Shown here piece by piece: positions 9,924 through 22,246 of a DNA stretch of 64,000 bases. How positions within the stretch are numbered: position 1 is the first letter of the stretch; each line of letters begins with the position of its first letter. The notes under the pieces were generated by a model. The model made no database searches. It was given only the letters and a program-made list of their open reading frames with translations, and was not told where the DNA came from. The stretch is from Telopea speciosissima (Eukaryota > Streptophyta > Magnoliopsida > Proteales > Proteaceae). The position numbers and the translations under genes are program-made. Location: the NCBI RefSeq assembly GCF_018873765.1, contig NC_057924.1:12425001-12489000 (forward strand). The letters are read 5' to 3'.

Positions 9924-12445
9924 AATCCAATTGACTAAAAAATGCAGGACACAAGGAGTTATCTGTGTTTCAAAAACTACTCAATTGTTGCTCATTATGG
10001 AAAAAATTACAGTATTTAAGATGCTTGCTTGATTAAACAATGTTAGTAAAAGCATGATAAGATAATTTAATCCCCAAGTGAGATGAATAAATCAGACAAA
10101 CCAACCATCAAATGGACAGGAGAGGAGAGGAGAGTAGTAAGAGTACTGGAGACCCTCTGATTTTTTAATTGACCACTTGTTCAACTCATGACCCAATTCA
10201 AAGTTTCCCAAAACTTGTACTTTCACACTCAGTTAATAATAATAATATATGGCTTAGCTAGTTAGCTGTATCAGAAGAAGTTTTTCTTTTAGTTGAACTT
10301 CATCCACTCAAAGATGTACAAGTTTGTCTTGTTAGTTTTGTGATGTGAACTAAGATCTTTGGAACTACGAAAATTTAAAAAAGAGAGAGAGATAAGGGAT
10401 GTGATAATAAAATTTGGGGATTGAGTTCTTATTTGGTTGTATAGTATATCTCTCATCTCCCACAATAGAGGGTAGATATGTCATTTTATAGGAGAGAGAA
10501 GAGAGATACGATACAAGGAATCGATAACGTACACTATGCAGCCTGACTGCATTCTTTTTCCCCAAAAATTGTATCAAGATTTTTTTATACTTATTAGAGA
10601 ATCTCTTAATCCACAAGACCCGACCTTTTGATTGAATTGAAAAAAACATTTTATAGAGAAGAATGTCAATTCACTTTAAAATGAAGAGATTCTCTCCTGA
10701 CCCAAAAGGGCATCTCAGACATTCAACAATAGTGATGGGAATCAATAATGACATACCCTATTCGAGGACTTCAATCAAACTGTCAAATCACCTTAGGTGA
10801 AAGTATTCTCTCCTCCCCTTGCATAAAGAAAATCTTTGTATCTTTGTAGATGCTATTTCCACCTCACACAGTCCCGCATGGAATCCACTGCCCGTAGAGG
10901 GTGGCTACGAGTTTTCAAGGGGATCATTATCCTCTCTCTGGTTCCTGCCCAGAACAGTTGTCTGGTTCCTCTCAAAGGGGGTCGAAAATGACAACCTAAC
11001 CCCCTGTCTGAGTGAGGTTAAGTCATCATTTCCGCCTCCCTATGGGAAGAACTGGATAACCATACCGAGCAGGGAACTGGACAGGAAAAAAATTCTTTCC
11101 AAGGAAGGTCCTTGTACGAAGACCAAATTTGCACTCGCATTGATACTTGAATCGGTCATTTCCAATACTGATAAGACACCAACTATCCTATATATATATA
11201 CATATCGGATCATATCGATTCAAATACTGATACCAATACAAATCAGCCAATCCGATACCAATATATAAACCTTAATCCATGGCTACTTCTAATCCTTCAC
11301 CATATATTTTGCCATGTCAATCAAACTGACAAAGTGGAGACCCTTCTAATACTCCACAGATCCATCTAACATTGAGAATTTAAAATAAAACCAGTTCCCA
11401 AGTTGGTTTCCCTATAGCTGCACCGTAATGTGAACCCTATATCAATGCAGGCAAACAAAGTGGACCAAATTGAAGGCCTACCCATAATAAATTGGTTCTA
11501 TTTGATTTTGAAATAGACTATCAAACTAGAAACCAAAACTTTATAATGAATGGAGAAGAAAAAGTGGTTGTTTACTACAATCTCAGTATGTCCCACAATA
11601 TTGTGCTGTGAAAAAACCATTTCTGTAATGTTTTCACATGTTGTGGGCTTAGCACAGTCATTGTACAAGAATGGTTACAACAAGGTTGTTGATTGGTGGA
11701 CCTGATTGGATGGAGCCCACTACGAGAAGTGATATCCTTGATGGCTAATGGGCTTTTTTCTATTTACTGCCTTAATGTTTAAAGTAGTATGTGGGCCTAT
11801 GGAAGAGGCTACCCATCCATTGTAATCTGGTTATCTCGGAATCCATTTATAAATTGGTAGCAATCCTTATTAATTGCTAACTCAAGCTATTGAATAGAGA
11901 AGAGAACAGACAGGATCAACCATAAAATCCTCATTTGGTTTTTTGGTTTAGCCCTTCTAAGGTGTGTGCCAGAGTACCTCACCTCCTCATCTTAAGCAAG
12001 TGGAGAACTTTCACAGTTTCTCTGGAAGCCATTGATGACAAGAAGACCAAGATACAGCATAGATATAATCAAATTCAAAGGGTTTCTGTAGAATAAAAGG
12101 GTGTTCCAATTGCTCATCCCACCATGCTCTCAACTTCTGATTAGTCAAATATTGGCATTAGTACTCCTCAGTATAATTAGATCTGGGAATAATCCATGAA
12201 AAACTACAGCAATATTTGATGGAAATCATAAACAATACTCTCAAATCTAACAATGACAAGAGTGTGAATCTTTCTCAAGTGTAAGTGGTGGCTGAGAAGT
12301 ACAAGTAATCCATCCTTCCAGGCTTCAAGTTTCCACTTTGAGTCTTCTTGAAGAAGGATTCTTCTTCTTCATTATCAGATATCTTCTAGGTATATCCTAC
12401 AGCTTTTGTTAATGGCTACTTAATTTAACACATGGAACCTCACGA

Positions 12446-12449
<4 letters not shown>
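9924..12449. other. Intergenic, no gene recognised
   Basis: AT-rich spacer. A 149-codon open stretch at 10819-11268 has no recognisable domain and ends in a degenerate ataccgat/gatacc repeat (11200-11270) of the kind seen again at 21.9 kb and 59.4-60.1 kb. No splice-supported exon or RNA gene was found. Confidence 0.4.

Positions 12450-12514
<65 letters not shown>
12450..12514. repeat. Compound microsatellite (CT)n(CA)n
   Basis: An uninterrupted run of ct dinucleotides (about 12451-12492) passes directly into ca dinucleotides ending near 12514. It lies about 700 bases downstream of the Dof gene. Confidence 0.95.
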
Positions 12515-13194
12515 ACAAGGCAACTAAGCAACAACAAAAAATTATGGAGTTGCTTACCAGGCTTGAACCCAGATGAAGGGATGATAAGAACAATAATAAT
12601 AATGAGGAGAATGGGAAGAAGAAACAAGTTCAGGTTTAGAAAGATATACACATACACTATAAGAAGATAAAATGAGTACAATAAGGATAAAAAGTACTAC
12701 AATAACATCAAATCAGCCAAGCTTGCAGGTGAACCCATTTTTCCTTGCCACAGAATACACTCATTCCTAATCTGAAAAACCACAATCAAAAACTGCCTAT
12801 GACCCTACCTGACCTTACCTTACATATATAATTTTCTGTATCTTTGATCTTTCCCCATTTTACATCCAAAAAAAAGAAGGAAGAAAACAGAAGACAGAGA
12901 GACTAATGTGAATGCTAAGAGACATTCAGACAATGAACTCCGTTGGACTCTCTGCCATATTTAATCTGAAGCTGATTCTCTGAAAACTCCACAGCTTCTC
13001 TAACAGTCTGACATTTCATTTGCAACACTTGCAGCAGACTGACCCTTTCACACATACTCCTTTTTTACTACCAGTTATTTATATGAGACATTAGAACTTA
13101 AAAATACATCAAGAATGATCTATGAAAAAAAAAATTAAATAGAAAGAGTCAAATCTCCACACACCAGGGTTTAATTTCTTCAAACACTGCAAGT

Positions 13195-14163
13195 TCAGAG
13201 TTGTTTTGGTGCAGGATCATCACCATCTTGATCATCCCAAGGTTGCCCAAGATCAGTAGTGACAATTGCAGTGAGATCATCTTCCCAATTCCAGTATTGA
13301 GAAGAATCCATTAAACTGCCGCCACCGCCGCCGCCGCCAGTAGAAGGAGGTGCTTGCCATGGCATTGCCGTCGATACTGTCGTGGCGATGGTAGTAATGG
13401 CTGAGGAGGTGGTAGCGCTGATGGGATCTTCGGCTACTTCAATTTTGGCTGGGTAACTGTACACATTTGGAGAAGAGAAGCCTCCGGTGAAAGAAGAGGA
13501 AATCAAAGTTGATGGGTTGTTGTCAAAACTAAAGGAGCTTGTAAAGGGAAAGTTTGGCAGAGGAGGTAAAGACAACGTCGAACCCAAGAAGCCGCTGCTG
13601 CTGTTGCTGCTGACGTTGACGTCTATGTTGTAATCTGCAGGTTGCGACGATGTGGGCGGCAGCAGTGCCTGATAGAGAATCTCCGATATGCTCTTCTGAT
13701 CATCGAAAGGAAGAGATAACTGATGTTGCAGAGGTTGAATTCCCATAATACTGTTTGGGTTCTTGGTCCGAAGGTGGGGGCTATTTGTGGTGGTGGTGGT
13801 GGAAGAGGAGGAAGAAGAAGATGTCTTGAGACGCTTGTTCTTGCGGCCACCACCGACGGGGACGTTACGGAGAGTGCCTCCCTTAGTCCAGTGCCTTCTA
13901 CATGTCTTGCAGAAATGGCGTGGCTGTGATTTATTGTAATTGTTGTAGTAACAAAACTTGGTGTTTGTTGAATCACACCTTGGACACCTCAACGATGGTG
14001 TCGGTGGTTGTTGTTGTTGTTGTTGTTGTCTCGCCTGAGGTTGAGGAGGCTTGGGAAACTCCATTAATGATCTTGACTGCAACAAACTCTGGCTCCAATC
14101 CAGAACATCCACCGAAACTTGCTTCGAGCACAGGCCCATCACCTGCTCGATCAAAAGACTCAA
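13195..14163 (-). CDS. Dof-type zinc-finger transcription factor
   Basis: An intact single reading frame of 322 residues. The Dof zinc finger spans residues 60-110 and has the family's C-x2-C-x21-C-x2-C pattern (Cys60, Cys63, Cys85, Cys88). It contains [22 protein letters not shown] and HWTKGG, followed by the GGGRKNKR basic tail. Dof proteins are plant-specific nuclear factors that bind AAAG cores. The N-terminus ([20 protein letters not shown] from Met9) resembles the DOF1.4/DOF4.6 group. Residues 46-52 form a polyglutamine run. The region after the finger is serine/threonine-rich ([12 protein letters not shown]), with a glycine run near residue 280 and an acidic tryptophan-containing C-terminus (YWNWEDD) that could be an activation segment. 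The start could be Met1 or Met9; both keep the whole domain. The leader carries a (GA)n tract and a TATA box lies at 14725-14731. Confidence 0.93.
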   Translation of the reverse strand: MSLLIEQVMGLCSKQVSVDVLDWSQSLLQSRSLMEFPKPPQPQARQQQQQQQPPTPSLRCPRCDSTNTKFCYYNNYNKSQPRHFCKTCRRHWTKGGTLRNVPVGGGRKNKRLKTSSSSSSSTTTTTNSPHLRTKNPNSIMGIQPLQHQLSLPFDDQKSISEILYQALLPPTSSQPADYNIDVNVSSNSSSGFLGSTLSLPPLPNFPFTSSFSFDNNPSTLISSSFTGGFSSPNVYSYPAKIEVAEDPISATTSSAITTIATTVSTAMPWQAPPSTGGGGGGGSLMDSSQYWNWEDDLTAIVTTDLGQPWDDQDGDDPAPKQL

Positions 14164-14412
14164 AAAAACCCAGATGGAGAAAGAACCAAAAATCGAAGTT
14201 AAATCTAAATCTACCTATCTTCTTTGACGATGAAGACAGATGAATCTGAAGAAGAGAAGGAATATAAGATTCTTTCGCTTCAACCACACCGCGTCTTGTT
14301 CAGAAATAACTAAACAACAGTACTGGACACCACCACCTCCACCTCCACAACCAAGACCACAGGAAGAGATGCGATACTGAGGAGAAGCAAGCATGTCGAG
14401 GAATGAGAATCT

Positions 14413-14414
<2 letters not shown>

Positions 14415-14450
<36 letters not shown>
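14415..14450 (-). repeat. (CT/GA)n microsatellite in the Dof 5' leader
   Basis: A pure ct run on the plus strand, reading as (GA)n in the sense direction of the Dof gene, about 250-290 bases upstream of its start codon. GA-rich leader tracts in plants can bind BPC/GAGA-type factors; that role is inferred here. Confidence 0.8.
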
Positions 14451-14453
<3 letters not shown>

Positions 14454-14724
14454 ACTCTCTCACTATCTATTCTAATCTAATCTAATCTATAAGTCCCTAC
14501 AAAGTCTATCTGTAAGGAGTAAGTAGAAGAATCGGACGAAATCTGTTTGTATAATTGTATGGAATGTGTGGAAGCAGAAGAGAATTTCTTGAATGGATAG
14601 ATTAATATTTGTGAAGAAGTCAGAATTGAGAAAACGAACTGGCCCTTTGGCTTCTTTTTTTCAAGAACAACACTCTCTTGTCTTTGTGTTCCATCTACCC
14701 TCCTTGGCTCCACCCCCTTCACAG

Positions 14725-14731
14725 TTTTATA
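14725..14731 (-). promoter_or_regulatory. Putative TATA box of the Dof gene
   Basis: Minus-strand tataaaa within a ccctTATAAAActg context, about 560 bases upstream of the start codon. This implies a long 5' UTR that includes the (GA)n tract. No transcript evidence is available. Confidence 0.55.
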
Positions 14732-14935
14732 AGGGAGGAACAAAGCTGAGTGAGAGAGTTCCTTAGCCCTTAAGGACTCAATTGGCTAAAGTGGTATACA
14801 TAAAAAATCCATATACATATTTACACGTAGATGTCCCCACGCCTGCCCTTTTGCCCGATTGCCTACCATCCGTCCTTGCTTACTGCCACAGAGAAGAGAT
14901 TAGGGTCTTTGTTATGTGCTTAATGGAATTCATTT

Positions 14936-15302
14936 TAGTGTATGAGCGATAGTTACTATGTGATATGTTAAAGGGCTTGATTTAACGTGTTTCATTAGCT
15001 TTAGAGTTTTTGGCATGTTGGTCAAGTACCAAATATTCGGTATCAGAGCCAGACACCACCTCACAGGTTCGAGTCACGGAAATAGCTATCTGAAGTAGAG
15101 TGAAAGCCATCAAGAAAGGGCTATCTGCCGCCAAACAAAAATCCTGGAGCAGTCTCTACCTAGAGTGAGCCGTCGTCATGACCCACTCTAGTGTATGGGT
15201 GCTAAATTGGTCCCATTTAGTATGAGATAGATTAAAGGGCTAGATTTAATACGTTCCGTCAGATCTGGAGCTTTTGGCGTATTGGTTAAATACCCAATTT
15301 GG
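14936..15302. mobile_element. TRIM-like miniature LTR element (relic)
   Basis: Two diverged direct repeats of about 110 bases, 14936-15037 and 15189-15302, both start tagtgtatg. They share ttaaagggct..gattta and a ttggc(a/g)t(a/g)ttggt(c/t)aa(a/g)tacc end. Directly after the first repeat is ggtatcagagcc (15039-15050), the motif used as a primer-binding site complementary to initiator tRNA-Met in many plant LTR elements. Only about 140 bases separate the repeats, so there is no coding capacity. Further partial copies (gggtagaactcatccaa) follow at 15474 and 15535. Confidence 0.55.
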
Positions 15303-17688
15303 ATCTTCTACTGCCGAGCTACCCGACAAGATCGTGCTAGCCAAGACATAGCGAGATGGGAAATGACCTCCTTACCCCTACCTCCTTACTGTGTCTTGGC
15401 AGCACCATCCTATTGGGTAGCTCGACAATAGAGGATCTAGATCCATTAAATACCTAATAGATCGACTAGGGTAGAACTCATCCAAACTAATTTTTAATTT
15501 TGACATATTGATCAAGTACCTAACAGATTGGGGTAGAACTCATCCAAGCTAATCTTTAAAGAAAAAGTGTTCAAGTACCTATAAATTTTCACATCGAGCT
15601 TCGACTATTATTGGCATCTTTCGCATATCCCCTCCATGCGAGAGCCCGGATTCTCATGCATACTCTAGTTTTGTTAAAATCTTTACATTACTATAACCTT
15701 GATTTTAATATCACTTGTTAGGGATTTAGGTATCTCATCTTCAAAAACTAACCGGTACGGAAAGGGTATTCAATTATCTATAGATTTTTCACATCGTGTA
15801 TCTCACATGCGATGTGAAATTATTTTTGCCTTTTTGCGCAGAACCCCAACACCTTACACATTGTAGGACATTCCTACAGGTTGAGTAATAGAGGAAATCT
15901 CCACCTCAAATCCCTTGTGGCAGCCATGTGTGGAGCTCTACCTAAGATAATGCCCATTTGTTCAATAATAGAGAGAGAGAGAGAGAGGTACGTGTACTGC
16001 TACGGTCTATGGCGGGGGGTCAGAAAACTGAGAATCTACTTTCATGGCAGCTTCATTTAGTGCGGTGCAACAAGACAAAAGGGTAGAGAGAGAAAGAGAC
16101 AGATGCTGCCTGAGATAGTGACTATAGAGAGAGAGAGAGTTTAAGACAGGGAGAGGTCGGTTACTGGTGGGGGCCATAATGTGGGGCCTTAACTGTAAAG
16201 GACAGTTGTCCATCACGTGATGGCTTTTTGGTGGGAGATGATTTGGATTGGGGCACTCTCCACTTCCTCTCTATATACCCTAACTGTAGAGGACTATTAT
16301 ATATTTATGGGGCTATAAATATATCCGATTTGATTTTATAGGGTTGGATATAATTGTTAGCAGTAGTAGTAGTAGGAGTGGCTGTGATCATCCTTTAACA
16401 CGTGATGCCATGTTCTAAAGAGAATTTATGAGTTGACACCACACGTGTTCTTGTTGGGTTTTTGGTTTTCTTTTTTCCATTTTTTTTATCCTCTTTTTTG
16501 CATGGGACCACAATTACAACTACGCTAACCCCTCTTACGTTACGTTAGGCAATGGAATTCCTTGACATGATTAACGTGGTCTGCTTTTCGTCTCTCTTTA
16601 GAGGGTTTTCTAATAGAAGAATACACCAATGAAATGTGATGGAATGGTATTAAGAGAAGAGAGAGATAGAAAAGATGTTAGTGTACGTATCCTCCCATGC
16701 CGTCCATTGATGTTGTCCACTAGATTATTATTGTCTGTGCAAACAATGTGTCTATTTCTCTCCCATTTTTTATTAAGGAGAAAGTTCTAAAATTTTTTCA
16801 CCATCGTGAATGAATCAAGAGATATAAATCTTTTTTTTCTATTATTGTACATAAAGTTCAACACTACTCTTAGAGTCCCATTCGACCAAAATAAAGATAG
16901 GGAGAAACACAATCCATCCTCTAACTAATATTTAGATTTTGTTTATAGGGTAATCTTTGGTGCCTAGAGGTGTAACCTTCGCTATGAAATGATTTCTCTA
17001 TCTCTTATTGATTGAATCAATAGGAAGTTCTCATTGGCTCTCGCCTACCTGCGTAGACTCTACTACCAGGCAGGAAACACCATCCCTGTCGTTAATTAGT
17101 TGGAACGGTCCTCTAAGGATACTCTGTTCGTTTAGGTATCAATTATAAAATATAAATTAGGAAGCTATGTTTGAAAGGCAAGATAAGAAAGAAAAAAAGA
17201 GAGAGAGAGAGAGAAGAAAGAAATAAATAAAAATGGAAATTTCGAACCTTGGTTTGTAGGGAGAGGGAGAGGGAGAGGGGGAGGGGAAGAGGAGGAAGTG
17301 GCCAGGTTTGATTATGTGTAGAATTAATGAGTTTTACCGACATAAAGACTAAATTGTACTTGAGGAGTAAATACAATTAATACTAATTAAAATATCGATC
17401 TGTGCTGTATACAGATATAGAGATAGCCCTGTGAGTAGCATGACCCATGCATGCATGCATGAGAAAGGTTGTATTAATATTTACTAACGTACGTACGAGT
17501 TCTGAAGCCATTACATTCCACACCACAGATTAGGTTCTCAACTGTTTCTTACTATATATGTCGTCCTTTGAACAATGGGCACATTTTAAAAGATAGAACC
17601 CCCCCCCCCCCCCAACCCTCCCTCTCTTGTCATTTCCCTTTCACAACTTTCTCTTTCCCTCCTTGTGTTGAGGACACTTCAAGACATG

Positions 17689-17724
<36 letters not shown>

Positions 17725-17784
17725 CTTTGCTAATAACTAGAAGTCTTCTTTGCCTTGGTCAAATTACAATTTCTAAGCTCTATA
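15303..17784. other. Intergenic, simple repeats only
   Basis: No gene recognised. It contains a direct repeat of (a)gggtagaactcatccaa (15474 and 15535); short (GA)n runs near 15970, 16125, 17195 and 17260; a (catg)n run at 17446-17461; a poly-C run near 17600; and (GA)n at 17693-17721. Open stretches here are products of these low-complexity runs. Confidence 0.5.
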
Positions 17785-18177
17785 TGGCAATGTTTTTGTT
17801 TCAAAATACTGTTTCTAAGTCAAAAACAATTCTTCGTGTTTTTGTGATTTTGGAGTAATTCTATATCAACAAATGTTATATGAAACATATATGGATTGCA
17901 TATTAAGAGAATAATTTGTTCTATTCTGTGGCGGTGGTGACAATGAAGGTGGAGGTGGAGATGGTGGTGGTGGTGGTGTTGCTTTCACTTTGTGTTTCTG
18001 TTTTTTTCGGAGCTCGTTTTTGTTGTTTCTCAAAATTGTCAAATCTGTTTTTTTTTTTTTTTTAACCGGTTCAATCTAAAAAAAATTGAACCAGATGACA
18101 CATACAGGTTTTGTTCTATTTCTGTTCCAAAAAATACAAAAATAACAGAAACAGTTTTTTTTTTTTTAACATTGCCA
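17785..18177. mobile_element. Inverted-repeat element with internal GGT/GGA tract, copy 1
   Basis: The left end tggcaatgtttttgtttc mirrors the right end, which has gaaacag, a T run and aacattgcca. The interior holds a ggtggaggtggagatggtgg tract (about 17946-17980) and aaccggttcaatc/gattgaaccagat-like inverted words. The same layout is seen at 28153-28755. No coding capacity. Confidence 0.55.
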
Positions 18178-20051
18178 TGCAAACCCCATAATCCATTTTT
18201 CATTCTCATATAAAATTTAATTGATGTTTAAGCATACTTTCATAATTTCAATCTAGACAGCTTATGTCCTAAACGACAAAGGGAAATTCTTAGTAGGAAT
18301 GATTACTCGTGTCATAATTTGATCTCTATGGCCTAACAAAAATTTATGACCCTACCAAGCTGCTGCTTGACAAATATATATATTGTGGTCATAAATGTAG
18401 ACAACCTTACTTCGGTGGGCTTAGAAAAGAGATTTTTAAAATCTTTTGGGGTAAAAATTGGTAATCAGGCCATGAAGGGGCATTAATCCTTTTTTTTGTA
18501 ATTTTAAAGATTCGGGTTAGGGACAGTTTACTTCCACCGACGGTGTAGGAGAATCCCTTCATCACGGGATGTCGATGGCATTAGGATAAGTATGGAGGAC
18601 CAATGAAAGATAGTTTCGATCATTCGTCAAATAAAGAGAATAATGATATGACGATTAGATCTGTGGTTTACTTTCACTATTGGTGAAGGAAAATCTTCTT
18701 CCTTAGAATACATATACAACCATCATGGTCTAAGTTAATTTGTGATTATAAAAGAAGTAGACGGTTCCCCACACTGCCGATGTAAGAAGAATCTCTCATG
18801 CCACATCAGTAATGGTGTGCAAGATGTTATCGTCAATAAAGATTCACAATGGGTAACAAAGATAGAGAAAATAAATATAAAAAAATATTATGAAAAGGAA
18901 AATATTAAGTGAACAGCGAGGGCCAAGGGGAAGGGTTTTTTAGTGTAAGAAAGAATCTGCATACTACATCAATGAGGGTGTGGAGAATGACATCATTCAT
19001 ATGAGTTTACATACGGTTCACATGATCAAAATAAGAGAAAAGAGAATGTGTCAGTGTGGATCCCACTATATATTTATTGTATGAGAGATATATTAGAATT
19101 GCACAAGGGCGGCAAATGCTTCCTTTTCCAAGTTAAAAGTATTAAAGAAAGTCCAATAAGATCGGCTAGGTAGGTAAAGTTTCTCTAGAGAAAATTTCCA
19201 CATTCATATTGCCGCCTACCCCTATTATGTTCTAAAACGAGAGGCAACTCACCCACAGATCCCAAAGACAAAGAAAGAATGTCAAAAAAGGTAGAAGGAA
19301 TGAAAGAATGAAGAGACTAAATTTAATGAACCACCAATCAAGTAGTATAAAATTAAACCATACACTTATATACTAATATTCATATATTAATATTAATATA
19401 TATATATATAAAATTAATAATGGATTATATTATACCAAGTGGTTTAATTAAGATAAAGAACTTAATTTGAAAATGTCTAAGAAAGGGAAGGAAGAGACCT
19501 AATCTGTACTCCAACTGATGTGTGTGTGGAACACATGAAGTGGGAAAGAACAAAGATACGAGAGCTAGGGACTCCTTATTTGAGTAATCTAGAAATAATA
19601 ATCAAATCAATAATTAAATATTAAAGGAAGGCATGCTAATGGCTATGGGCCATGAAACAAGTAGAGAGGTAGCTTCTTCTGCTCCTCCTGAGTGAGCACC
19701 ACCCTTGATTGGACCACTTATTGATGATGACTGACTCTGCATTAATAATAAAAGGGTGAGAGTTCCTTGAAAGGCAGCATGGCCCTTGCACCAGTGCAGG
19801 GATCAATGGGAGCGTACCCGAAAGCATCAACATGGGTGGGATTTTTGCGCAGGAATCATATTGTTTCTCAATGTTTTTTTGTTCCTTAATATTAATTAGA
19901 GAGAAGGTTCTCTGGATAAGTGTCATTACGAGGAGCGCACAGATGAGAGAGACAATGGTCTCCGACATAGGAAGGAGAGAGGTCATTTCATATGATAGAG
20001 AGAGAGTTTACTAGTGTACTCTTTGCATAGTCATTTTTGTATTAATAATTA
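18178..20051. other. Intergenic with a degenerate repeated motif
   Basis: No gene. Four degenerate copies of a phrase like 'gtgtaggagaatc...' followed by 'catcannggtgt' occur near 18530, 18685, 18775 and 18950, with a fifth near 23585. An AT-only stretch lies at 19380-19420. Positions 19755-19850 contain a block (gcatggcccttgcaccagtg) related to one near 32050. Confidence 0.45.
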
Positions 20052-20232
20052 GGAAAATTGTTTTCTATATGGGAACGTGGCATACACTAATGCTCCCATC
20101 TATCTAAATCTCAAATCTCTCATCTCTCATCCCCTTATGAAATCACATCTTTGCCCCTATTAGGGCAGGTGAGAGATAGGCTCTAGGAGTGGTGGCATAG
20201 GCTACGTTTCCGGACTGAAGACATCTTCCCTG
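20052..20232. repeat. Foldback MITE related to the 9.7-kb element
   Basis: The interior has the same blocks as 9746-9914 (gggaacgtggcatacac / gcataggctacgtttcc, and the ctctcatccccttatg loop). It is flanked by ataatta at 20045-20051 and 20233-20239, a likely target duplication. It is more diverged than the 9.7-kb copy. Confidence 0.6.
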
Positions 20233-20239
20233 ATAATTA

Positions 20240-21867
20240 TTTGGGTAGAGAATAGATACATTATCGGCCAGTGTGGGATAACATCTTCGATGCCAAACTA
20301 AGTCAACAAGAATACGAGAAAGGTGCCCACATTGTTCATATACAGAGGAATCCATATGTCAAAAAAGAGAGAGGGTGTCAGAGAATGTGAGAGAATGTAT
20401 AATACTAGTAGTTTCGCCATCATTAAGTCTAATTATTTTTTAGATTGATTCAATTCTAGTCCTTTTCATCAAACAAAGAAAAAGGTGTATAGGTTTAATC
20501 CCACATCGGGTGTGTGTTGTGTATATCTGCCATTCTACGATCTCAAAAGTCGATTAATCTTTTGAGATTGATGTGTGGTTTGTGTGATTACATTTTCATC
20601 AAAAAAAAAAAAAAACAAACCTCTAACCCTTAGATTTTGAATATATATATTTTTTTAAGGTAAAGTGAATGGGTCCTTTTTTTTTTTTTTTTTTTTTCTG
20701 ATGAGAAGGGCCCCTTAAATAATTCATGAAGATAGACCAAATTTTGTAATGTAATGTGAATGGGGGTCCTTTAAATAAATAATGAATAAGATAGGACCTA
20801 CCAATGCTGACACATTTTCACCTGGCAAACACAGGTACACTGCGCTGTCAATAACACAAATGGGTTGGTGGAGGGTGTTTTGGTAACTACAGATAACCCT
20901 TTAAAAAGACATTCATAGATTCCCCAAATTGGAGGGGTGGGGGCCGGTGGGGGTGACATGTGGAATAATGGTTAGTGGATAGTGGGCACAAGGCACCTCA
21001 GCTCAGACAGATTCCTTGGTAACCCAACCCAAGAGGAGAGGTCCACACCTACTATGATCAATAATTGCACGGTCCAGATCTTCTAGTTTTTATGGGTATT
21101 GGATGATGATGAAGAACATAAATGGTAAGTGGGTGGGCCCTTTTTAAGGAGTGATTGATGGAAGGTGAATGAAGGGAGAGTTGGAGTAAGGAAGAAGCAA
21201 AGAATTATTTAAGAGGTTTAATCACTAATAAGTCACCTAAGTACATATAAATGTATATTTAATACTTCATTAACTGCTAAAATTATTAAATAATAATAAT
21301 AAGTGAAAGCTTTATGTCACGTTGGTGGACGTATGTTAATATCTCATGCACCACTAAAACCATTGACGAGACCTTCCCATGCACTACTGTAACATACAAA
21401 AGACAGAGAAATGACAGAATAAAAATATTATATGTCACTCTCCATGGCTGCTTTTAACTTCCTTAACGACGAAGAAGGAAGGAATGCTAAAGAAGGAATT
21501 GAAGTTGAGGGACAGTAAAAGCATAATGAAGAAGAGTTTGATTGAAATGATATCATCTCTCTTGTTTTGCTCATGTACGAAGGCATAACAAAGAACGTAC
21601 CAAAAGGAAAGAAGGATGGATAACCAAACCTCTCTTAAGATCCAAAGTATCCAAACCTCTTTTTTTAAAATTTTTAAGGTTGTGGGCGTCATAAAGACCC
21701 TACCCAACCTACTACTTTCTTGTTTCTATACTCAAAGGTCCTTAGGCTAACTACAAGCTAAGGGGAAGGCTAAGATGAGCCAACAGCTTATAATTAACGA
21801 GTGGGGGAGGGGTGTCTTTTTAGCACAATATGCAATCCAGGAGGATTGATCCCTTGACCTCATGGTT
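20240..21867. other. Intergenic, no gene recognised
   Basis: AT-rich spacer with poly-A (20600) and poly-T (20679-20697) runs. The 90-codon minus-strand frame at 21435-21707 shows hydrophobic low-complexity composition and no family resemblance. Confidence 0.4.
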
Positions 21868-22125
21868 TTAGTGTATGGTATCGGAACAACTATCGATAAT
21901 CTGCAAAATTGATATAATACTGATACGGTATCAGCCTGGATCGACTGTATCGAACAAAATTACCTTTGAATCTCCTTAAAAATGATTTTTTTGACCATTT
22001 TACCCCTTTGTTCGTACCTTACTATTGATACGGTATTGGCACGGTATCAATATCGATGACTAGCAAAATCGATACGTATCACCTGATACAGGCGATACAA
22101 TACCGATACTAAGAACCATACTTGA
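21868..22125. repeat. Degenerate GATACCGATA-type inverted repeat element
   Basis: It begins near tagtgtatggtatcgg and ends near caataccgatactaagaacc. The interior is full of gatacggtatc and cgatacgtatc words that are self-complementary. Similar sequence occurs at 11200-11270, 59350-59560 and 59980-60200. No coding capacity. Confidence 0.5.
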
Positions 22126-22246
22126 CATCCTGGGGGCATGCATTCAACTGGAAAGCCACCAACCTACTTCGTTGATTACTAAAGAGTTTTGATGTATACC
22201 CATATAAGAAGGAAGTGTGTTGAGAGAGTAAATATTTTTTGGGCAA

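Noticed and set aside
10819-11268. 149-codon plus-strand frame
   Set aside because: No domain, ends in a degenerate repeat, no splice signals or promoter; considered chance or repeat-derived.
13902-14243. Plus-strand 113-codon frame over the Dof gene
   Set aside because: It is the antisense of the Dof N-terminal region (the polyvaline run is the reverse of the glutamine codons); no independent support.
15039-15080. tRNA-like ggtatcagagcc ... ggttcgagtc
   Set aside because: It looked like tRNA A and B boxes, but no cloverleaf can be formed. It is better explained as an LTR-element primer site followed by a B-box-like word.
17585-17725. Poly-C and (GA)n runs as a possible telomere-like or regulatory array
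   Set aside because: Simple homopolymer and dinucleotide runs without telomeric units or a neighbouring gene.
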